Shown in pieces: positions 22,960 to 33,300 of a stretch of 64,000 nt of DNA; positions within the stretch are counted from its first letter, which is position 1; each line of letters begins with the position of its first letter. The position numbers and the translations under genes are program-made. The notes beneath the pieces are model-generated. The model did no database searches and had not been told where the DNA came from. It worked only from the letters and a program-made list of their open reading frames with translations. The stretch is from Auricularia sp. M13 (lineage: Eukaryota; Basidiomycota; Agaricomycetes; Auriculariales; Auriculariaceae): positions 3,472,001-3,536,000 of the forward strand of contig CM073197.1 in the NCBI GenBank assembly GCA_037042915.1, given 5' to 3'.

Positions 22960-23480
22960 GGTGGGCGCTAGGCCTCTTCAACAGCGTACGGTTGTGGGCG
23001 CGAGGGCCTCTTCATGCGTGGGCATTAAGCCTCTTGACGGTAGCGGGCATACGCCTCTTCAACCAATATAATGTCAGCGACGAGCGCGACGACGAGAGCA
23101 AACCTCGTGCGATGGGCATAGAGCCTCTTGACCAACATGGGCATCAAGCCCGAGACCCGAGTGGGCATATCGCCTCTTGACCAACATGGGCATATCGCCC
23201 GTTAACCAACATGGGTATAGAACCTCTTGACCAATGTGGGCATATGCCTCTTCAAGCATAGTCAGCGACGAGCGCGCCGACGAGAGCACACCTCGCGCAG
23301 TGGGCATTGAGCCTCTTGACCAACGTGGGCATTGCGCCCGTTAACCAGCGTGGGCATATTGCCCGTGAACCAGCGTGGGCACTGAGCCTCTTGACCGCAG
23401 TGGGCATTGCGCCTCTTGACCATATGGGCATCGAGCCTCTTGACCGCGTGGGCATACGCCTCTTCGACCATCATCAGCGA
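22960..23480. repeat. minisatellite with ~27-bp units and a ~200-bp higher order
   Basis: Units of the form CCTCTTGACCAACRTGGGCAT repeat with variation (GAGCCTCTTGAC, GCCCGTTAACCA). Three spacer blocks containing TCAGCGACGAGCGCG recur at about 23070, 23258 and 23470, about 190-210 bp apart. Open frames across it on the minus strand (MPTLVKRL-type repeats) change frame between units, so coding is not supported. Confidence 0.8.
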
Positions 23481-23555
23481 CGTGCGCGGCAACGAGGTCA
23501 CACCTTGGGAACGAGCGCACGCGAGAGCACGAGGGAGGGGAGCGGAAGGGGATGA

Positions 23556-23640
23556 GGGAGCTTGAGGACACCGACGACGAGCTTGAGGACACCGACGACG
23601 AGCTTGAGGACGCCAGCAATGAGCTTGAGGACGCCGACGC
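23556..23640 (+). repeat. 21-bp tandem repeat, four units
   Basis: GAGCTTGAGGACRCCGACGAC is repeated about four times with small changes. In one frame it reads ELEDTDD repeats, but no gene context supports translation. Confidence 0.7.
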
Positions 23641-25021
23641 CGGCCGTGGAGGGCGCCAACGCCGCGCGGGGTGTGGAAGGGAAGCGGGGGATGAGGGAAC
23701 TCCATGGACGCAGCCGCGCCTTATAAAGGCCCAAGCCGTACCAAGCACCACGCTCGAGGGTGGCACCGGCCCACGCCGAGCGTGGTGGTCGCCGCGGCCC
23801 GCCGTGACCATCTGCCATGGCAACCGCGGCTCTGGAGTGTGGTGCGCAGGGAGGGGAGGGGACGCGGGGGAGGATGGGGATGCACCGGAGGCCGCGGAGA
23901 TGGGGGTCGTGCGGAAGCAATAGATCCCGCGATGCAGACAGAGATAACGATCGATGTGGATGGACAGGGCCGATGATCAGCAAGCCACGGGGGCGCAGAC
24001 GCGGACGAACCTCGGTGGATTGCAGCCTGAGCTGCCGTCGTCATCGTCGTCGACGGCGGGGAGGGGGATGGGGAGAGGTCGACGACGACGACGACCACGA
24101 CCGGGAGAGTAAGGTGGACTTCGACGAGAGGAGGGGGTAGTGGACGATGGAGGAGAGGGAGGGAGGGGGCAAGGGACGGGGAGGGGAGAGCCCGACCGAG
24201 GGGATTGATGCCCAGCAAGCCCCGCCCCGCCCGCCCTTTTATAAGCCCGCAATCCAACCGCGCACCACGCTCGCACGCACAAAAGCACAACAGGAAGGAA
24301 CCCAGGGAGGCGTGGTGGGCCGTCGGAAGCAACGAAGGCGAAATGCGGCACAGCCCCCCGCGCGAGCGTGGTTCCAGGTGCCCTGGGTCCCCGCGCCGGC
24401 AGCTCTCACAGTGCACTCTTGTCCCGCACTTCCGCGGGGCGCCTCGACATACCCCGTGCTCTCCAGGACTGCACAAGCGGGCAAGAGGGAGGCGGAATGG
24501 ATGGATGGGCGGATGAGTCTCAGTGACTAGTGAAGCGTGGTCCACTGGTTCCCGGGTCCTGACGCGAAGCGAGCTTCATGATCAAGTTGACAGGTTGGAT
24601 TCCGAAAACGTGACTGCAGCGTGCCCTGTCAATGCCGCCCGTGGTGGAAGTCCTAGTCAATGGGCGCCGCTTCTCCCGGAAGGCGGGCCTCGTGGACTGC
24701 ACGCGCGCGGGGGAGGACGAAATTTGTCAGAAGTTCACACGTAGATGGGTGACGACGACGGCAACACAAACGGGGAAGATAAGGTCGGGTGCAGTCCCGT
24801 GCGAGCGAGCGCGAGTCCTGTCAGTGTTGGGGATTTGAGACGGTCATGATCACGGCGATCGGTGCCGGGCCTGTCAGGGGCCACCCCGACGCAGACGAGC
24901 AAGAGTCGAAACCATCTGTATCCCGAGCCAGCCAACCATCTACGCTATTGTACAGTACATCGACCTATCACCCAATGTCATGTTGCACGAAGCTCCTGAA
25001 GTAAATCACGTCGTTGTCGAA
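23641..25021. other. GC-rich intergenic region
   Basis: Contains two TATA-like sites (TTATAAAGG at about 23721, TTTTATAAG at about 24237), each followed by a similar ACCACGCTCG stretch, suggesting a weak duplication of about 520 bp spacing. No supported coding region. Confidence 0.35.
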
Positions 25022-25512
25022 TCAATCCCACTGCAAATGCACAATAAGTAGCGAAGCCTCGTCAGCAACAACGTCGGACACAACGAACGAAAGGAAGGGG
25101 AAGGACGTACGACCATCCGCTCCTCCTCGCGCCCCGTCGTCGTAGCAGCAGCGGGCTTGAGCTTGCCCGTGCCCTTGCTCTGCGCGGCCGTCGCCTAGAG
25201 TCCACCATCGTCACCGTGAGCCACATTCCGCTCCGACACCAACTGCCAATGAAGACGCACCTGAGCACGCGCATCAGCAGCACGCGCCGCAGCCGTCCGC
25301 GCCTCGTCATTATTCGCCGGGCGCGCCGGTGCAGGTGTCGGTGCTGGCGCGGGGGTCGGTGCTGGGGCTGGCGCGGACGCCGATTTGGCTTGCGCGCTAT
25401 CCTGGGTCGGCGCGGGCGGCCTGGACGCCGGACTTGGCACAGGGGGCGAGCCGCCGCCCAATGTGCGCCCGGGCGTGGAGAAGGGCTTCGTCTGGCTTTG
25501 CTGGTTGCCCAT
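25022..25512 (-). CDS. small N-myristoylation-type protein, member 1 (114 aa)
   Basis: Three exons: 25261-25512, 25111-25194 and 25022-25030, the last only 9 nt (Trp-Asp-stop). The product begins MGNQQSQTKP, a Gly2 consensus for N-myristoyltransferase, followed by a Pro/Ala low-complexity linker and an Ala/Arg helix (ARTAAARAADARAQ), then KGTGKLK and the ending ERMVWD. The gene at 58020-58390 has the same plan (MG start, Ala-rich helix with EARQKA, KGELSTKL, ERIVYD end, 9-nt last exon), so the two are paralogs of one family. No catalytic motif is present. It is probably a peripheral membrane protein; the function is unknown to me. Confidence 0.65.
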
Positions 25513-25730
25513 GGTGGAAGGGAGGGAGTGAGGGGTGTTCAGCGGCGATCAAGCTGGGCGCAACATTGTCACATCAGCGCTTGCGCTCGGCGGGTCCGCG
25601 CGGGATGAGTACGACTGCTGTGTGGCCGCAGCAAGCGTCTAGAGTATTCTATGCAGACTTTCTTTGGGCGATGGTAAGGGTGAGGGTACAATTACACGAG
25701 AAGAGATTGCATGCAAGCAGGGGGCCGAGC

Positions 25731-26478
25731 TCAAAGGGTGCGCGGTGTGTCCGGGTCCTCCAGACGCTGGTAGCCGCTGCTGTTCGGACTGCGGCCCTGC
25801 TGCTCGCGCTGGCGTCTGCGCGCGGTGAGGTCCGCCATGCCGAGCTCCTCGCGGCCGCGCAAGCGGGGCACAACACTCTTCAAAACGCAATCAGCATCGC
25901 AGGACAACCGGGCGGACAGCACGCACCCTCCACCACGCACGGCGGGCCTCTGCATCGATGCCATGGCGCTCCATCTGGCCCTTGACGGCGGCGCCGACGA
26001 GCAGGCCGAAGACGACGAGCAGGAAGAGCGTGACGACCATCTGGTCGAGCGGGCGGTCGCGCTGGAAGCACAGCGCCTGCACGTCGCCCTCCCTGCCCGT
26101 CGCCGTGTCCGGGTCGCTCTCGCCCAGCGTCGCGTTCGTGCAGATCGTCAGCTTCGCACCGAGGCACCACTGCTTCGTGCACGTCAGGCACGGCTTGCTC
26201 GGCCGCTCCGGCCGCAGGATGGGCAGGATCGTGTACTCGTTGAAGCAGGTGCCTGCGGTCCAGGTTCAGCTTGAGCTTGGGCTGTATGCGTACATACTGG
26301 GCGACGTACATTTGCACCACCATTCGGGGTCCCAGCGCCCGTTGGCCGAGACGCGCTGCTGCCGCGGGTCTTAGCGTGCTGCACGCGTGGGAAGGAGGCC
26401 GGGAGCGCGTACTGGGCTCAAGAGCAACGAGAAGAGAAGCAACAGCAACGAGCGGGCATGGCGTCGTAATCTGAGCAT
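25731..26478 (-). CDS. signal-peptide, Cys-rich, single-TM protein (195 aa)
   Basis: Four exons: 26413-26478, 26310-26358, 25927-26252 and 25731-25877, in phase throughout. Exon 1 is a signal peptide (MLRLRRHARSLLLLLFSLLL). The lumenal part holds PEWWCKCTCFNEYTILP, PSKPCLTCTKQWCLG and an isolated Cys after EGDVQAL, about eight cysteines in all. A membrane helix follows (VVTLFLLVVFGLLVGAAV), then a short cytosolic tail rich in Arg and Gln. The arrangement predicts a type I protein of the secretory pathway or cell surface. The ectodomain resembles a conserved but unnamed fungal family as far as I can recall; no function is assigned. It is transcribed away from RPS24 copy 3 with 304 bp between start codons. 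Confidence 0.65.
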
Positions 26479-26782
26479 GGTCGTCGAGCGCGAGAGCGTC
26501 ACCCGGCTGCGGCCGGCGCCTCAGATACCGTCTCAACGCCAGGGAATAAATCCATTCTTCACCCCAGGTACAGCCCAATAATGCAGCCCACTCAGAGTAG
26601 CCAGCAATGAAGGAAATCGAGCTCGCAAGGACACTAGAGGGAGTGCGTCGGGGAGCGCTGATGGAGGCAACCGGGACGAGCCGACGAAACCTTAATCTCG
26701 CCGCGGCTCCCGCTCCCGTCCACAAAACAAAGACTCGCCCTCCGAGTCGCTCTTCCCGCCCCCTCCTCAAGACACTAAAATC

Positions 26783-27472
26783 ATGGTCAGTCCCGGTTGC
26801 CCGTCGATCCCGTCCTGCTGCCCGTATGCGCCGATTCCGCGCTTTTCTGCGCCCATATCAGTATGGTTGCGTAGTAGCACTGCTGGGCAAGCCACACTGC
26901 TGGCTCGCTTGCTGGCGCTCCCCTTGGCCGGCCTCGCAGACCTGAACCGCCCGCTGACGCCCGCCCCAGGATCCCTCCGGCGCAGTGACCATCCGGACGC
27001 GCAAGTTCCTGACGAACCGGCTGCTGCAGCGGCGCCAGATGGTGGTGGACGTGCTGCACCCGACGCGGCCGAACGTGTCCAAGGACGAGCTGGCCGAGAA
27101 GCTCGCCGCGACGTACAAGACGGACAAGAAGCTCGTCGTCCCCTTCGGCTTCCGCACCCAGTTCGGCGGCGGCAAGTCCACCGGCTTCGTCCTCATCTAC
27201 GACTCGGACGCCGCCCAGCTCAAGTTCGAGCCCAAGCACCGGCTGATACGCGTTAGTCGCCCGCCCGTCTTCCGAATATCCGCTGACGCCCCCGAGCAGA
27301 AGGGATTGGCGACCAAGGTCGACAAGCTCTCGCGCCAGATGCGCAAGCAGCGCAAGAACCGCTCAAAGAAGGTCCGTCCCTCCCTTTCCCTCTCCCATCT
27401 CATGCTAACCCGCTACTGCAGTTCCGGGGCACGAAGAAGGTCAAGGCGTCCGAGCCGGCAAAGAAGAAATAA
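26783..27472 (+). CDS. RPS24: 40S ribosomal protein S24 (eS24), copy 3
   Basis: Exons 26783-26785 (ATG only), 26970-27251, 27300-27371 and 27422-27472, 135 residues. The donor after ATG is GTCAGT and the acceptor is CCCCAG; all later junctions are GT-AG and in phase. The sequence has the standard [10 protein letters not shown] and [10 protein letters not shown], so this is the best candidate for the ancestral functional gene in the window. The promoter block upstream (pyrimidine-rich, about 90 bp) is shared with copy 1. The 3' flank matches copies 1 and 2 for only about 100 bp and diverges at about 27573. A 184-bp first intron directly after the start codon is the longest intron of the gene. 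Confidence 0.93.
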
Positions 27473-28139
27473 GCGTCTTATTTTGCTTGGGCTGGTCGCG
27501 CTGCGCTTGTATGGAACGTCTCCCCGCCATGCTACATTCTTCCCCCTCATGCAAAATTACTTCTTTCCATGCGCATATGCTACGCTCTCCATCTTGCTCT
27601 TCATTCTCAGGCTGGTGTTTGGGTTGGATCTGAGTCAGCATGCCGCGTCGGGCACGGTTCGCAGTCTGACGGCCCCGGGAAGACGAATCATCGGCGCTAT
27701 TGGTGACTGCTTGCGTTACTTACCGCCCGAAGAGCTGTCTTGCTGCTGCGTTGTCCGACCAAGTATTTGCAGCGGACTTCGAGAGCTTGAGGCGACGCGT
27801 TCCACCGACATATTGTTCACGCTTGTAGCCGTGGCTGACACTCGTTCAACTTCCATCCGAGCCTCATGCCTTGGCTTTGTTCCCTGGGCATGGAATCCGA
27901 GACGCTTGGTCGGAGTTACGGAAGAGTGAAAGCGCAGCCGCTTCATCGTTTCGTTCATGCCTTGGGTCCTCATGCGTGCAATACATCCAACGCCGTTCTA
28001 TTCAACACGACACTGCGGGAGACAAACTAACTTGAACAAACACAGATACATACATCACACAACTACTGCATTACAGCCCGCCTTGCTCAAGCGTCGCCGC
28101 GAGCGCAGGCCGCATTGTCCGAGTCCATGTCAAAACTCA
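27473..28139. other. intergenic between RPS24 copy 3 and gene L (convergent)
   Basis: RPS24 3' flank, then unique sequence without a supported gene. Confidence 0.45.
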
Positions 28140-30244
28140 TCACCGGCCTCCCGAACTCGAGCCGCCTCCGCGGCTGGAACTGCCGCCTCGGCCTCCCCTG
28201 TTGGAACCGCCGCCCCGGTTGGAACTGCCTCCGCGGTTGGAGCTGCTGCCGCCTCCGGCATGTTCGTCCTGGTTGCCAGCGGAGCCGCTCTCGCCTTGAG
28301 CATCGCGCGCTCGGCTGCGCGTCGATCGGCGCAGGGGAGGCGCTGCTCCTGCATCTTGCTGCCTTCCGCGCGGGGGAGGAGGAGCTGCAGCTGCAGGGGG
28401 CGTTGTTCCCGCGTCTTGCTGTCTTCCGCCTGCGGGAGGAGGAGCAGCTGCAGGCGGCGTTGCTCCCTTCGCATCCTTCGACCGTCCGCGTCTGACGGTT
28501 GGCGCGGGCTGGAGCACGGGGGGCTCTCTCGCATCCTGCGCCGAATCTGCCGCTGCTCCTGGCTGCACGGCCGGCGGGCTGCTGCTGAAATTGGGCGAGC
28601 CTGGTCCCTCGGGGCCGCCGGCGCTTCCCAGCGACGGCCAGGGATTGCCCTCGCTCTTCTCAGAAATGGCGGAAAGTGGACCTTGGTCTCGGTTCTGCGC
28701 AGACCGCAGGTTGTACTCAACTTGTGGAATATCCGGCAGCTGGAACCCCGCCGCTTTATGGGCAGAAAATGCATCCTTCATGTTCTGGAATAGGACGGCC
28801 GCAACGAGTCTTCGTGTCGTGCATGGTGGTGTGCTAAAGGAGTTATGCGTCAGGGACGGAAACAAGCGAAGCGCGTCGACTCACGTGTTGGTTCCTTGCT
28901 CTTGAATGTGGAACCACTGAATGGACTTCGTCGGTGTTGATTCGTTCTTAGGCAGCAGCGTGCGCTCTTTACCAAATACCCATGTATCCCTTGGAATCAT
29001 GAGCAATACGGTATGCTTGTAATCGCTGAGCAAGATATTGTAAATCCCGAAAGCGCTGCAGTAGTGAAGGACCTGTCGTAGAACGCCGATCAGGTGCGTC
29101 TCCTCTGCGGTTATATCCTTTGACGCCTTTGTGATTGTATTTGGCGTTAAGATTCCTATCGTGGCTATACCCTCCAATAACTTCGACGTGAACAATCCGT
29201 ATTGCTACATCTGTGTAAGCTTTTAGCAAATACACGCATCCCATGTTCGCGCACCTTGAACTCTATGAGGAGGACTGATTTCATGTATGTAAAAACCGTC
29301 TCTTGATCCCACGTGCTATCTGCGTGAAGCATTGTGTTTGGGGTATAATAAACGGTGGTCCCCTTTTTCATCGCAGGGTTGGGGCGGTGGACAGACAGGA
29401 AAAAACCTTGCTCGATACGCACAGGCCGAGGGACTACTAGTATTATGAATCATGGATCAGTGCCAAAACAGCAAGTAAGGGGTGTGATGCACAGACCTTC
29501 TTTAGCCTTTTTTTCATCAGCAGCATTAGATGCCTGCTCGTTGGTCGCGCTAGCTGTCGACGCCTTCTCGTCGGTCGTGCCAGCTGTCGAAGCCTTTCCG
29601 CCGGTCGCTGTCAAGCCCTCCATCAGAGACAAATTAACTCGGAAAGGGTGTAATGCACAGACATTTGGGCTTGGTTATGAGCTTCTTCTTGAGCTCGTCT
29701 GTTAAGCCAGGCGTCGACGCCTCCCGTAAAAGCTCCATGTGTATTACTGGCTCAGTCGAGGCTGTCGAGTTCGCGCTCCTCAGGTTGTATTGCTCGAGGA
29801 AGTAATTTATCCAGCCTGCCTGAAACGCGAACTGCCAAATGGGTTCGGCACAGAGGCTCCTAAAGGCGTCGCTGGTGGACAATTAATTGATCAATCGTCA
29901 CGGGCGAAACACCAAGTTCATAGCACGTACACGTTGTCTCCCTCCGCCCGAGGAAGCACACATGTCGGACCGATCGGCATAAATGGAAATTCCTGGTCCT
30001 TGCCGTGTGACTCGAGCCAGGCCTGAAATTCGAGCAAGATTTCCTCCAATGCCGTGCTCCCAATCGGCATCGGGGTCGGTGCCAAGAAGACGTTGTGAGT
30101 GGCAGCGGTAACCCAAGTTGTCGTAGACCGGCTATTCTCCGGGTCGTGAGAGAGGCGGGGCTTCATATGTGCCAGTGGGAATTTCGGCATACATTGATCG
30201 ATAAACCTTTCAAAGTCGCTCTTGGTCGGCTGTCCTTGAGCCAT
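28140..30244 (-). CDS. gene L: protein with a module related to the K-family N-terminus (609 aa)
   Basis: Six exons: 29931-30244, 29663-29871, 29497-29607, 29255-29436, 28885-29204 and 28140-28833, all GT-AG and in phase. The start is MAQGQPTKSDFERFID. Residues about 1-200 are a variable region. Residues about 210-380 form an alpha/beta module with SVLLIEFKQYG (an E-x-K on a strand, as in PD-(D/E)XK nuclease folds) and HLIGVLRQVLHYCSAFGIYN, then ILLSDYKHTVLLMIPRD, which closely parallels K1 (LIRSLHEECDK, AHAVIMDSEHTLILVIPK). The last about 200 residues are Pro/Ala/Gln and Gly/Ser/Arg low complexity with three copies of GGRQQDAG or GRQQDAG. There is no kinase-like domain. The nuclease-fold idea is inference. 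It is divergent from K4 (742 bp between starts). Confidence 0.6.
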
Positions 30245-30415
30245 GATGAGAGACGAGGTCGGATTGAGGTCTAATGAAACTCACGCCCGGGTATTTATAC
30301 TTCGTCGCAATCCTTCGAAGCAGAAATCGGCATGTCTTGTGGGTGTTGTGGTCAGGAGCACTGGTGAGCCTGCTTGTGCATAGGGTTCAGGTTCATGATC
30401 ATACGATGGCAATGA

Positions 30416-30715
30416 CACAGCCTAGCAAGCTGCTTAGCTGCATTGCTGAATGTCATGGCACAACCGTCCCTGATCATAAGTCTATGACTCCCAGGTGGCT
30501 ATGTTGTGCAGGAAAGTTCGGCGGGTAAGTACTTACATGATCGACGTCTCATTGCTGTTGGGCTCTGCACAGCCTAGCAAGCGGCATCGCGGCATGACAC
30601 AACGATCCCTGATCATAAGTCTATGACTTCAATGAGTCCCAGGCGGCTATGTTGTGCAGGAAAGTGCGGCATCTAAGTACATGATCAACTTCTCAATGCT
30701 GGTGTGCTCTGCATT
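30416..30715. repeat. tandem duplication, two ~150-bp units
   Basis: Two head-to-tail copies share GCACAGCCTAGCAAGC, CCCTGATCATAAGTCTATG and GGCTATGTTGTGCAGGAAAG. They lie in the divergent promoter region between gene L and K4. Confidence 0.8.
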
Positions 30716-30985
30716 GTGATCGGATTCGTTGTTTGTTCGTGCACACTGCACACAAGTCAATGCAACTCAGAGTAATTCCCATAGCCAACGTATCAGCGTG
30801 AGTTGTCGCGCAAACTCAATGATGATAGGGTCAGTCTTGTGTCTGATGTGCACGAGGCTACTTGCTCGAGCGGTACTTCCCCTTTTGTTTACTTTTGTTG
30901 TCCTTTTGTCGTCTCTTCCTCCTCCCTCCTACATAAACCGATCCTTTTTGCATATCGTGTTTATCAACATCCACACTCTGGTTCG

Positions 30986-33167
30986 ATGCAAGTCAGCGCA
31001 AAGGAATTCGAAAACTTGCTGGAGGTCTTGGCGCCCCTACCTCCTCCCGAGAGCCCGAAGACCATCGATTTCCTTGCGCTGGACGCCAGAATGAGGAACG
31101 ACACCCGCATCTTGAAGGAGTATTATCCGAACTGCGCACGGGCCTTCTGGGATACGGACATGCTGTGGCAAGAATTATTGAAGTATCTTCGATTCCTGAA
31201 GCTTCAACTTCCAACGTTCGTGTCGTATCCACGACGTCTCCGAGATCTAACCCAGCGACAGAAATTCTCCAACCCGCGGCTGGGAAACCCTTCTTCAGAT
31301 TTGGGCTAGTCAATGTTGCTTTCTTGAACATGACTATCCAAACTGCAATGCCCGCATGTCTTTACAGTCCGAACACTTGGACAACGGTACGCCCGCGCAA
31401 CTATACCAAATGTCTGCTTATTCAACTTCATTCCATAGTTGGCCTAGTCACGCGTTGTATCCTGCACGATGAAGCGGTTGTCGTTGACTACGAATGGATC
31501 CCGCGCAAAACGTACTGGGAAAAACAGACTATGACAAAAATGCAGAAATTGTGCATGTGCACCATCATTCGCGTGGTAAGTCTGCCTTTTTCAATGTTCG
31601 ACCACCTTGTAACGCGTGCAGCCCGACGGCTGCATTCCTTGGGAGCGATCCGATTTCCGTATCGAAGGGACGTCAATACTCGCTTCCTCGATGCCTGAAG
31701 GGTCACCCATCAGAGCGCTCATTTCGACGGTGCTATCTGCGTGTGCAAATACACATTGCAGATACGGACTAATAGCGGATGCAGCGTACACAATGTTCGT
31801 GAGGTGGGAACCACAACCACCCCACGAGCCCAGTCCTACTAGGATATGGTACGAGCTCATTCCAAGAGCTGCACATTCAACCGTATTCTGCATTGCGGCC
31901 CTCATGCTCGAGCATTCCTTCAGCGTCAATCGACGTGAATATTCGCGGCAGGTTGCAAGCGCCGCGAATCAACCCCAGAATCAGAAATGGCGCAGAGTAT
32001 TCGCCGTAAATGCGCGCCCCCAGCATTTCCGCGATTTTGGGCTCTACGAGATGGAACATGACCGTAAGCAGTACATCAACTTTTTGCATTGGAAGGCCAA
32101 GAAGTCTGCCCAGGCGCTCGAATCGCCTCTCTTGCCCGGCGCGGAGCTCTCTCTTCAGCGCGACGTGATACCCAGGAAGCTCGAGCCGTGGCGCTGTCCT
32201 TTTCCGTGGGTACCTGTACCTAACGACTGTACCGCCTCCATATTCAGTCGCAGGCAACGGTCCTTTCAAGTGGACAGACTGTTGCGCTCTGATATGCCCC
32301 TTGTCTTCCGTATTAACAAGGCAGTCCGCGTTAGGGCAGAGGCGTTCTCGCAGGTCTTCGCGGGAAAGCTAGCTTGCGCTTCCAATAGTCTGGTTTCGGA
32401 TACACAGTTGTGTCTGAAGCTATTCGACGAGCGACTGTTCTTCGTTCCGAGCCGCTATGACTTCGACTCCGCGGCAGGCCCTCTCATTGCCCGCCTTGCC
32501 GCGCTCAACTTCGCTGACGAGATGATGCGCCGGGAGGAGGCTGTTTATTCAGCATTCTCTGCCGATGAGCCTGAGAGGGGACCCCACCTGCAAGGTCTCT
32601 CGATTCCTCACTGTTATGGCTTTCACGAGGTGCGTTTGGTTGACAACACTCCGTACACCGCGACTCAACGTGTCCCAGTTCACCGTACAGGAAGGAAAAC
32701 AGAGCCGCACCATGCTGGGATTCATCATGGAATATATCGAGGGTGTTCCTTTCCAGCAAGTCCTCGAGGAAATGTTCACGGAAGGCTCAAAGTGGAAGCA
32801 TGAGGAAAAGATCGCCTTGGTGCGTACTGCAATTGAAGCGCCTGCCGATGAATTAAGATCTCGCCACTAGTTGAAGCGTTTACGGAACCTCATTAGGATC
32901 CTTAATCACGCTCATTTCACCCAGTGCGACTGGCACACAGGTCAGATTATATGCACGAGAGAAAAGTCGGACAGCAAGCCGCTGGATCAGCAATTCGACT
33001 TCGTGCTCGTAGACTTTGCGTTCACACAGCAGTTGAGTGACAGGCGCATCATGGTCCCTAGACTGCATGACCTTGGCGAAGTCTGGAATTTGCTGGTACA
33101 GTCCGGCATGCCTAATGAAATGACTGAGGAACTTGGATGGATGGAGCGCGACGAGTGCGACGTTTGA
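30986..33167 (+). CDS. kinase-like two-domain protein K4 (divergent paralog, 639 aa)
   Basis: Five exons: 30986-31182, 31299-31575, 31622-32629, 32679-32819 and 32871-33167, in phase. The start MQVSAKEFENLLEVL is shorter before the module than in K1-K3. Family landmarks are KLCMCTIIRV at the end of exon 2, LCLKLFDERLFFVPSRYDF (possible ATP-binding lysine), FADEMMRREEAVYSAF, SIPHCYGFHE before the intron, GFIMEYIEGVPFQQVL (hinge-like, missing or shortened in K1-K3), TQCDWHTGQIIC and FVLVDFAFTQQ. It keeps the DWH and DFA motifs and has the most complete kinase-like core of the four. Roughly a quarter to a third of residues match K1 by eye. It lies tail-to-tail with lectin copy B, 133 bp apart. 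Substrate and activity are unknown. Confidence 0.7.
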
Positions 33168-33300
33168 ATGGCTTTTGAACGTTTTTGCGGCGTAACTTGT
33201 TCAATAATGTCCTAATATCCAACGACCAATATCCATACAAACGGTGATAGCGGATGAGCCTTCCAAACAAATGCCTTCTGGCGGTCGACATCCCACAACA

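Noticed and set aside
23074-23823. Minus-strand frames with MPTLVKRLNAH-type repeats
   Set aside because: They switch frame between neighbouring units and have no promoter, splice or family support.
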